Shown one piece after another: positions 55,830-64,000 of a stretch of 64,000 nucleotides of DNA (positions are counted from its first letter, which is position 1; each line of letters opens with the position of its first letter). The stretch covers positions 893,858 through 957,857 of the forward strand of contig JAFDWR010000001.1 in NCBI GenBank assembly GCA_018268355.1, in the 5' to 3' direction. Source of the stretch: Armatimonadota bacterium (GTDB lineage Bacteria; Armatimonadota; Fimbriimonadia; Fimbriimonadales; Fimbriimonadaceae). The notes below the pieces were generated by a model, which was given only the letters and a program-made list of their open reading frames with translations, was not told the origin of the DNA and did no database searches. The position numbers and the translations under genes were made by a program.

Positions 55830-58547
55830 ATGGCTGAGCGGTACGAGCCGTCCCTTTTTGAGTCCAAGTGGCAAGCCCGGTGGAAGGAGTCTGACCTCTT
55901 CGTCACCCAGGTCGACCCGGCCAGGCCGAAGTTTTACGGCCTCGACTTCTTCCCCTATCCCAGCGGGGCGGGGCTGAGCGTCGGTCACTGCCGGAACTAC
56001 GTCCCCACCGACGTGCTCTGCCGCATGAAGGTGATGCAGGGCTATAGCGTCCTCCACCCGATGGGATTCGACGCCTTTGGACTGCCCGCCGAGAACGAGG
56101 CGATCAAGCGCAAGACCCACCCCGGGCCGATGATCGACCAATACGCGGCGAACTACCGACGCCAGATGGACCTTGTCGGCATCAGCTATGACTGGAGCCG
56201 GTCGTTCAAGTCGAGCGACCCCGACTACTACAAGTGGACCCAGTGGATCTTTGAAATCCTCTATCGCCGCGGCCTCGCCTACCGAAAGGACGCGGTGGTG
56301 AACTGGGACCCGGTCGACAAGACGGTCCTTGCCGACGAAGAGGTCATCGCGGGTCGCGCCGAGCGTAGCGGTGCCCTGGTCGAAAAGAAGAACATCCCGC
56401 AGTGGTTCTTCAAGATCACGGCCTATGCCCAGCGGCTCATCGACGACCTCGACACCGTCGATTGGCCAGAAGGGATCAAGGCGATGCAGCGCAACTGGAT
56501 CGGCCGGTCGGAAGGCGTCCAGTTCTCGATGAAGATCGACTTCTCAGGCGGCGCACCAGCGGGTCCCGATGAGACCGGCTTTGAGGTCGTTCGCAAGGAG
56601 CGAGAAGCCTACTTTGAGGTCTTCACCACGCGGATCGACACGATCTTTGGCATGACGTTTTGCGTCCTCGCGCCCGAGCACCCGATGGTCGATCTGATCA
56701 GCTCGCAGGTCGCCCCTGAGCACGTTGCCGCGATCAAGGCCTATCAGGAGGAGGCGAGCCGCCTCAGCGACACCGACCGCACCGCCACCAACCGCGAAAA
56801 GACGGGCGTCTTCACCGGAGCTTACGCGATCAACCCCGCGAACGGAAAGCGGGTGCCGATCTGGCTCGCCGACTACGTCCTTGCGACCTATGGCACCGGC
56901 GCGATCATGGCGGTCCCCGGCCACGACCAACGCGACTTCGACTTCGCGACCAAGTTTGGCCTCGATGTCATCGCCGTCATCGAGCCGGACGATGCTTACC
57001 TGCAGAAGCACTTCCCTGGCCTCGGCCGCCCAGAAGCGCTCGGCGAATACGCGAAGTCGATCAAGTCCTGCTCGACGGTTTTTGAGGCCAAAGACGGCGT
57101 GCTGATGCAGTCGGGCGAATACACCGGCAAGTCGGTCGCCGATGCCCAGCTGGAACTCGGTCAGTGGATCGAGGCCCTCGGGATTGGCGAGCGAAAGATC
57201 CAGTACAAACTCCGCGACTGGCTGATCAGCCGCCAGCGGTATTGGGGTTGTCCGATCCCCGTCATCCACAGCGCGGACGGTGAAGAGCAGCTCGTCACCG
57301 AGGACTGCCTGCCCGTTTTGCTCCCCGAAGTCGACAACTATGAGCCGAGCGGCGATGGATCTTCCCCGCTTTCGCTCATCGACGACTTCGTCAACGTCAC
57401 CGACCGCGACGGCCGGCTCGGCAAGCGCGAAACCGACACGATGGGCGGCTTTGCCTGCTCGTCGTGGTACTTCCTCCGGTTCTGCGACCCCCACAACCCC
57501 GACCAGGCGTGGAACCCGAGCTTCGCGAACTACTGGATGCCGGTCGACTGCTATGTCGGCGGTGCGGAACACGCGGTCATGCATCTGCTTTACGCGCGGT
57601 TCTGGACCAAGGTGCTCTTTGACGAGGGGCTGATCGATTCGCCCGAGCCGTTCAAGCGGCTGGAGAACCAGGGTCAAGTGCTCGCGCTCACGCCGTACCG
57701 ACTTCCGCGCGAGGGAGAGACCCTCGCCACCGGCGAAGAGGGCATCCTCGTGTCGTTTGAAGAGGCGAAGTCGCTCCCCGAGGATCAGCTGATCTGGCGA
57801 TGGGCGCGGATGAGCAAGTCGAAGGGCAACGTGGTCACGCCCGACGAGGCGAAGGAGCTTTATGGCGCGGATGCTCTGCGTGTTTATCTGCTGTTCGTCG
57901 CGCCGTTCAATGCCGACGTCCAGTGGTCGAACGAGGGCATGCAGGGCGCGGTCCGGTTCCTCCACCGCGTGTTCAAATTCGTGAACGACGTGTTGCCGGT
58001 CTACCAGTCGGATTGGGCGAACCAGCCGATGCCGGAGGGTGACGAGGCGAGCGCGATTCGACGCGCAACCCATCGCACGATCGAAAAGGTCACCCAGGAC
58101 ATCGACCGATTCAGCTTCAACACTGCGATTTCGACGTTGATGATCTTCCTCAACGACGTCGCGCCGCTTGCGTCGGACGAGGCGAAGCGAGGCGCGCTTG
58201 CGCTGCCCCTCAGCGAGGCTGCAGAGACCCTGGTTCGGCTCCTCTCGCCCATCGCGCCGCATTCGGCGGACGAGCTCTGGGAGGCGCTTGGAAAGGAAGG
58301 CTTCCTTTACCGCGCCGACGTCTGGCCGACCGCCAACCCTGACCTGATGATCGAGAACACGATCACGATGGCGATCCAGGTGAATGGCAAGCTTCGCGGT
58401 ACGATTGAGGTGCCTCGCGAGGCCATTCGTGAGGAGGTCGAGGCGATGGCGAGGGATAATGAGCGAGTCAAGGTTTGGATCGAATCACAGACCGTTCGCA
58501 AGGTCATCGTCGTGCCGGGCAAGTTGGTGAATTTCGTTGTCGGATGA
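55830..58547 (+). CDS. leuS: Leucyl-tRNA synthetase
   Basis: Class I synthetase of 905 residues that charges tRNA-Leu and edits mischarged products. The HIGH-type motif is GHCRN around residues 52-56, the CP1 editing domain follows with its usual TRIDTIFGMTF and GTGAIMAVPGHDQRD, and the KMSKS-type loop is RMSKSKGNV at 660-668. The C-terminal anticodon-binding region is complete. No T-box or other leader is visible, and the short upstream gap holds only a TAGACT box. The next gene starts 11 bases before its stop. Confidence 0.97.
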   Translation: MAERYEPSLFESKWQARWKESDLFVTQVDPARPKFYGLDFFPYPSGAGLSVGHCRNYVPTDVLCRMKVMQGYSVLHPMGFDAFGLPAENEAIKRKTHPGPMIDQYAANYRRQMDLVGISYDWSRSFKSSDPDYYKWTQWIFEILYRRGLAYRKDAVVNWDPVDKTVLADEEVIAGRAERSGALVEKKNIPQWFFKITAYAQRLIDDLDTVDWPEGIKAMQRNWIGRSEGVQFSMKIDFSGGAPAGPDETGFEVVRKEREAYFEVFTTRIDTIFGMTFCVLAPEHPMVDLISSQVAPEHVAAIKAYQEEASRLSDTDRTATNREKTGVFTGAYAINPANGKRVPIWLADYVLATYGTGAIMAVPGHDQRDFDFATKFGLDVIAVIEPDDAYLQKHFPGLGRPEALGEYAKSIKSCSTVFEAKDGVLMQSGEYTGKSVADAQLELGQWIEALGIGERKIQYKLRDWLISRQRYWGCPIPVIHSADGEEQLVTEDCLPVLLPEVDNYEPSGDGSSPLSLIDDFVNVTDRDGRLGKRETDTMGGFACSSWYFLRFCDPHNPDQAWNPSFANYWMPVDCYVGGAEHAVMHLLYARFWTKVLFDEGLIDSPEPFKRLENQGQVLALTPYRLPREGETLATGEEGILVSFEEAKSLPEDQLIWRWARMSKSKGNVVTPDEAKELYGADALRVYLLFVAPFNADVQWSNEGMQGAVRFLHRVFKFVNDVLPVYQSDWANQPMPEGDEASAIRRATHRTIEKVTQDIDRFSFNTAISTLMIFLNDVAPLASDEAKRGALALPLSEAAETLVRLLSPIAPHSADELWEALGKEGFLYRADVWPTANPDLMIENTITMAIQVNGKLRGTIEVPREAIREEVEAMARDNERVKVWIESQTVRKVIVVPGKLVNFVVG

Positions 58548-59214
58548 ACCAGAAGTAAGTTCTGAGCCTAAGCGCAAGCCTTGGGGCGTGCTGCCGATCT
58601 TGGCGGTGGCGATTGGGCTGCTCACGCTTATCTTTGTCCGCACGTCGGGTTCGGCGAACCTTTCGACGAGTTCGGAGCTGCAGGACGCGATGCGCAACGC
58701 AGAAGTCGCCCTCGAGACGGAAGAGCTTGGCCGGGAGGTTGATCCTAATCTCCGCGCCGCCGCGCTCGATTCGGCGAAGAAGCTCGATCAGTACGCCAAG
58801 GACGATCCGACGCGCTACACCTACATCTACTCGGCGGGCATGTGCTACCTTGCTGCCCAGCAGTACACCGAAGCGGAGGAACGGCTGCGGCTCGCGCTGA
58901 AGATCGCCCCGCAGACGCCTTCGGGCAACGATGCCCAGGCGGTGGCCGACATTCATCATCGCCTTGGTCGAGCGCTCTTCTTTAAGGGCGACTACAAGGC
59001 TGCCCTCGCGGAATCACAGGCCGCGATCGACATGGTGAGTAAGCCCGGCATGGTTCCCGCGCCCGAGTATTGGTGGGGCCGCGCCGCGATCGAGGTTCAG
59101 CTTGGCAAAAAGAAAGAGGCCCTGCTCGATATCGAACAGGCCCTCAAGTTGAATCCGGAGCACCCTCCCAGCCTTGCCCTGCAGAAGTATCTCCGGAATC
59201 TCGGCGTTTACTAG
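58537..59214 (+). CDS. TPR-repeat protein with N-terminal membrane anchor
   Basis: 225 residues, starting at TTG 58537 inside the leuS 3' end. A basic stretch (EPKRKPW) leads into one membrane helix (about 17-33). Outside it are about three tetratricopeptide-like helix pairs with YIYSAGMCYLAAQQYTEAEERLRLALKIAP, HHRLGRALFFKGDYKAALAESQAAI and EVQLGKKKEALLDIEQALKLNPE. TPR proteins assemble complexes; the partner is unknown. It shares a transcript with leuS and converges by CTAG with the next gene. Confidence 0.8.
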   Translation: MSDEPEVSSEPKRKPWGVLPILAVAIGLLTLIFVRTSGSANLSTSSELQDAMRNAEVALETEELGREVDPNLRAAALDSAKKLDQYAKDDPTRYTYIYSAGMCYLAAQQYTEAEERLRLALKIAPQTPSGNDAQAVADIHHRLGRALFFKGDYKAALAESQAAIDMVSKPGMVPAPEYWWGRAAIEVQLGKKKEALLDIEQALKLNPEHPPSLALQKYLRNLGVY

Positions 59215-59609
59215 AAGCGGTCGAGGGTGTCTCGCTCGGCTTGGGTGAGACGGTAGTTCCAGTAAAGGAAGATGCCAGCGGCGAGCATCGGCACAATCGC
59301 GCCCATGTAGTGGCCCATCGTGGTCTTTCCACCTTCGGTGGAGACAAACGCCTTGTAGACGGGGTCGGTGAGGAAGTCCTTCAGCTGCCGTGCTCCGGTA
59401 AAGAACGCAAAGATCAGCGGGAGCCAAGCCAGATGCTTGATGAGCTTGACTTCAGACTTGGTCTGGATGAAGGCACCGATGGCCCAGATGATTAGGGCGA
59501 GGATCGAAAGGCCAACGGGCAACTTGATGACGTCGATCAAACGGGTGGGCGGCTGCCCTTCGGCAAGGAGGTAGAGCATAGCTTTGGGCACCATGAATGC
59601 AACCTGCAT
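59211..59609 (-). CDS. Hypothetical membrane protein
   Basis: Not recognised. 132 residues with about three membrane helices (roughly 32-48, 60-72 and 101-116). Two further in-frame ATGs follow the first within eleven codons, so the exact start is uncertain. A TATTCT box about 18 bases upstream could serve as its promoter. The stop is shared with the TPR gene as CTAG. Confidence 0.65.
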   Translation of the reverse strand: MQVAFMVPKAMLYLLAEGQPPTRLIDVIKLPVGLSILALIIWAIGAFIQTKSEVKLIKHLAWLPLIFAFFTGARQLKDFLTDPVYKAFVSTEGGKTTMGHYMGAIVPMLAAGIFLYWNYRLTQAERDTLDRF

Positions 59610-59654
59610 TCCATTCGTGGCAGTCCACCGAGAATACCCGCAGGAATACCGGGG

Positions 59655-60472
59655 TTAACCTTGAGTGAGTCGCTCGTAAAGCTCGGGCCGACGGGACTCA
59701 AAGATCGTCGTTTCGTGCTCGCCGGGCCGGACCACGTTGCGCTTGTTGCGGGCGTCGATCAGGTTCAAATCGGCAATCAGGTCGACTTCTTCGTCGTTGA
59801 TAGCCGCCGCGATGATCTGGCCTTGGGGGCTGATGATCTTGCTCTTTCCGATGAACCCGAACGAATTCTCTTCGCCCACCCGGTTGCAGGTCGCCATGAA
59901 CGTCTTGTTCTCGACCGCGCGCACCGGGGCGATCATGTCGGCGGCGAACTCCGCCCCGATGGGCCAGTTGGTCGGTAGGATGATGAGGTCGGCGCCCTCC
60001 AGGGCAAGGATGCGGAACGGCTCGGGGTGGCGCAGGTCGAAGCAGATTTGGATCCCGATTCGGCCCCAAGGGGTGTCGAAGACGGGCAGTTCCTCGCCCA
60101 CGGTGACAAAGCGATCGAAGCCAAGCTCGGGCAGGTGCGCCTTGGCATAGGTCATCGGCGATTGATTCGGCGCAAAGACGGTCGCGAGGTTGAACAGCTG
60201 CTCGCCTTCGCGGGCGGCATAGCCGACAAGGATCCAGGCCCCGGATTCATCGCTGATCGCCTGGACATTCCGCAGGATCGGGTCGATGTCCTTCTCCAGC
60301 GAATGACTGAGCGCCTCTTCGTAGGAGCCGAAGCAATAGCCGGTGAGGAAGCACTCGGGGAAGACGATGAAGTCAACGGCCTCGCTACGGAGTGCGGCGA
60401 CCTTCTTTCTCAGGAAGTCGAGGTTGGTCATTGGGTCGCCGAAGGCGACGTTGCACTGGACGCATGCGATCT

Positions 60473-60476
<4 letters not shown>
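59655..60476 (-). CDS. Nitrilase-superfamily carbon-nitrogen hydrolase
   Basis: 273 residues with the full catalytic set: Glu41 in FPECFLTGY, Lys112 in YAKAHLPELG and Cys145 in IQICFDLRHPE. It hydrolyses a carboxamide or similar bond. Relatives include the Nit2 omega-amidase and deaminated-glutathione amidase, N-carbamoylputrescine amidase and aliphatic amidases; the substrate cannot be chosen from sequence. It overlaps the lon stop by four bases (ATGA) and so is the third gene of an hsp20-lon unit, which hints at a damage-control job. Confidence 0.9.
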
Positions 60477-62910
<2,434 letters not shown>

Positions 62911-62911
<1 letters not shown>

Positions 62912-63366
62912 CAGTTCATCGCCTCCTGGGAATTGGGGCGAATCTGAACCCGGTGGTCGTTTCGGGGGATGCTCACAAGGAGGATGCCGTTCCGAAGCTG
63001 CGCGCGGATTTCGTCGGTTTGGATGCTGACACTGGGCAATTTGATCTCTCGGCGGAAGTCACCGGTGGGAATCTCGAGTTGGTGATAGCGAGCCTCGGAG
63101 TCCCCGGCGTGACCGTCGCTTAATTTGACGCCGCGAACGACCAAACTGTGCGATTCGGGCTGAAAGGAAAGGGCGACATCTTCGCTACGAACGCCGGCGA
63201 GTTCAATCCGGATCAGAAGTCGGTGGGGCTCTTCGAGGACGTCCACGCGGGGTTCCCAGTGGCTGCCGCTGGCCAGGCTCGGGCGAACGCGAGCCAGCTC
63301 ATCGGAGATCCGGGAGAGCTCCTGGCCTAACTGAAAAAACCACTCGTCCGCATCGCGGCGCGCCAT
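62911..63366 (-). CDS. Small heat-shock protein (Hsp20/alpha-crystallin)
   Basis: 151 residues. A variable helical N-terminus (WFFQLGQELSRISDELARV) precedes the alpha-crystallin beta-sandwich, with WEPRVDVLEEPHRLLIRIELAGV at its start and the GILLVSIPR strand near the end; the short tail carries an I-x-P-like RPN motif. Holds unfolding proteins for other chaperones. ATG 63366 has a TAGACT box seven bases upstream; longer frames overlap the MFS gene. First gene of the hsp20-lon-nitrilase unit. No CIRCE or HAIR element is seen. Confidence 0.92.
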
Positions 63367-63371
63367 AGGCC

Positions 63372-64000
63372 TTAGTCTACCGCTGGCCTGGGGTCGTCCT
63401 CTGCACTTTTCAGGATCGGCAGCTTCCAGACTGCGAGGGCGAGCGCGGCGATCATGATCACACCGCCAAGCCGGATTGCAGGGGCAAGGCCCACCCGCTC
63501 GGCCAGCTCGCCGAAGAACAGCACGCCAAACGGTCCGATCCCGCTGAGTGCCCAGATGTGCATGCTCACGACGCGGCCACGAAGCGCGTCGGTGCTGAGG
63601 GTCTGGAACAGCGTGTTGCAGGTGTTGAAGATCGTCACCGAGGCAAAGCCCAGGATTGCGAAGAGCGGGAAGGCGATCCAAAGCGACTTCGCGAAGCTGA
63701 GGCCAATCAATCCAAACGCAATGAAGCCAATCGCGGTGCAGATGAGAAGCCCCTTGATGCGGCGATGGCTGTTGGTGGTGAGGAGTACGAGCGCGCTGAG
63801 AGTCCCAACGCCGACCGAGAAGTAGGCCCAGAAGAAGTCCTTGCCGAGGTGGAGAAACTTCTCCGCGATAGCGGGGATCTGGGTGAGATAGAACAGCCCG
63901 AACACGGAGACCATGCACTCGAGGATGAAGAGCAGCTTGAGCGCGGGAGTGCGGAACGTGTAGCGCGCGCCTTCGAGGATGAGGTCAAGAATGGGGCCTG
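63372..64000 (-). CDS. Major facilitator superfamily transporter, C-terminal part
   Basis: About 208 residues are visible; the frame is open through 63998 and continues beyond the window. Six hydrophobic helices with GLFYLTQIPAIAEKFL at the first and ALRGRVVSMHIWALSGIGPFGVL (the helix 10-11 region of MFS_3/EntS-like exporters) can be seen. The substrate cannot be told. It ends five bases before the hsp20 ATG. Confidence 0.85.
   Translation of the reverse strand, partial: GPILDLILEGARYTFRTPALKLLFILECMVSVFGLFYLTQIPAIAEKFLHLGKDFFWAYFSVGVGTLSALVLLTTNSHRRIKGLLICTAIGFIAFGLIGLSFAKSLWIAFPLFAILGFASVTIFNTCNTLFQTLSTDALRGRVVSMHIWALSGIGPFGVLFFGELAERVGLAPAIRLGGVIMIAALALAVWKLPILKSAEDDPRPAVD
63374..63379 (-). 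promoter_or_regulatory. -10-like box of hsp20
   Basis: TAGACT on the minus strand, seven bases before the hsp20 ATG, inside the last codons of the MFS gene. Same hexamer as at leuS. Confidence 0.45.

Overview
The window reads as chromosomal DNA from a high-G+C, diderm, LPS-type bacterium. The best guess is a member of the Fimbriimonadia/Armatimonadota. The main support is the H-X9-DG pseudopilin at 23981-24871, whose N-terminus has the wording usual in that group. A CMP-Kdo synthetase, a TolC/adaptor/RND pump, Wzm/Wzt export and lipoproteins also require an outer membrane. No rRNA, functional tRNA, CRISPR array, transposase or prophage was seen. The taxonomy is inference from protein wording, not from a marker gene search.

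Layout: 1-5770 is a tightly overlapped arginine operon, argC(partial)-argD-argF'-argB-deacylase-argH. Its carbamoyltransferase is of the N-acylornithine type and carries the residue class expected for N-succinylornithine. 5767-10064 (minus) holds a hydrolase and a ligA-ogg-GNAT repair operon. 10178-13481 has a cysteine desulfurase, a Gfo/Idh/MocA oxidoreductase and a thiolase. 13601-15730 is a membrane vWA/FHA-like protein. 15806-22375 (minus) is an abrB-tolC-adaptor-RND efflux operon. 22694-24871 has a MinD/FlhG-like ATPase with a GspE-N domain, next to the pseudopilin. 24872-32560 is mostly hydrolases, RtcB, DinB and uncharacterised secreted proteins. 32615-44665 carries trmD, the glycine cleavage genes gcvH, gcvPA and gcvPB in three separate places, a LipM-like octanoyltransferase, nadK, an orphan OppF, phoU, a greA-lipoprotein-kdsB operon, a glycosyltransferase and wzm-wzt. 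44773-46488 is a low-G+C pentapeptide-repeat membrane protein that looks acquired. 46618-64000 holds the sigma factor, sucD-ridA-csd, an M16 peptidase, a RecB/Cas4-like nuclease, an amidohydrolase, leuS, a TPR protein, an hsp20-lon-nitrilase operon and a partial MFS transporter.

Genome style: genes are packed very tightly. Six of the eleven convergent gene pairs overlap by exactly four bases, sharing CTAG, CTAA or TTAG as reciprocal stop codons. At least 17 genes have a TATAAT-like box only 5-9 bases before the start codon, which suggests widespread leaderless transcription. Genes inside operons instead use Shine-Dalgarno sequences and ATGA, GTGA or TTGA overlaps.

Most notable items: the likely succinylated arginine pathway (Val90); a dispersed palindromic element present in two copies (10087-10155, and in frame inside the M16 gene at 51419-51490) whose arms covary; a RidA gene that can only start at ATC (TAATC at the sucD stop); an RND pump with two extra predicted helices; and the GspE-N/MinD fusion.
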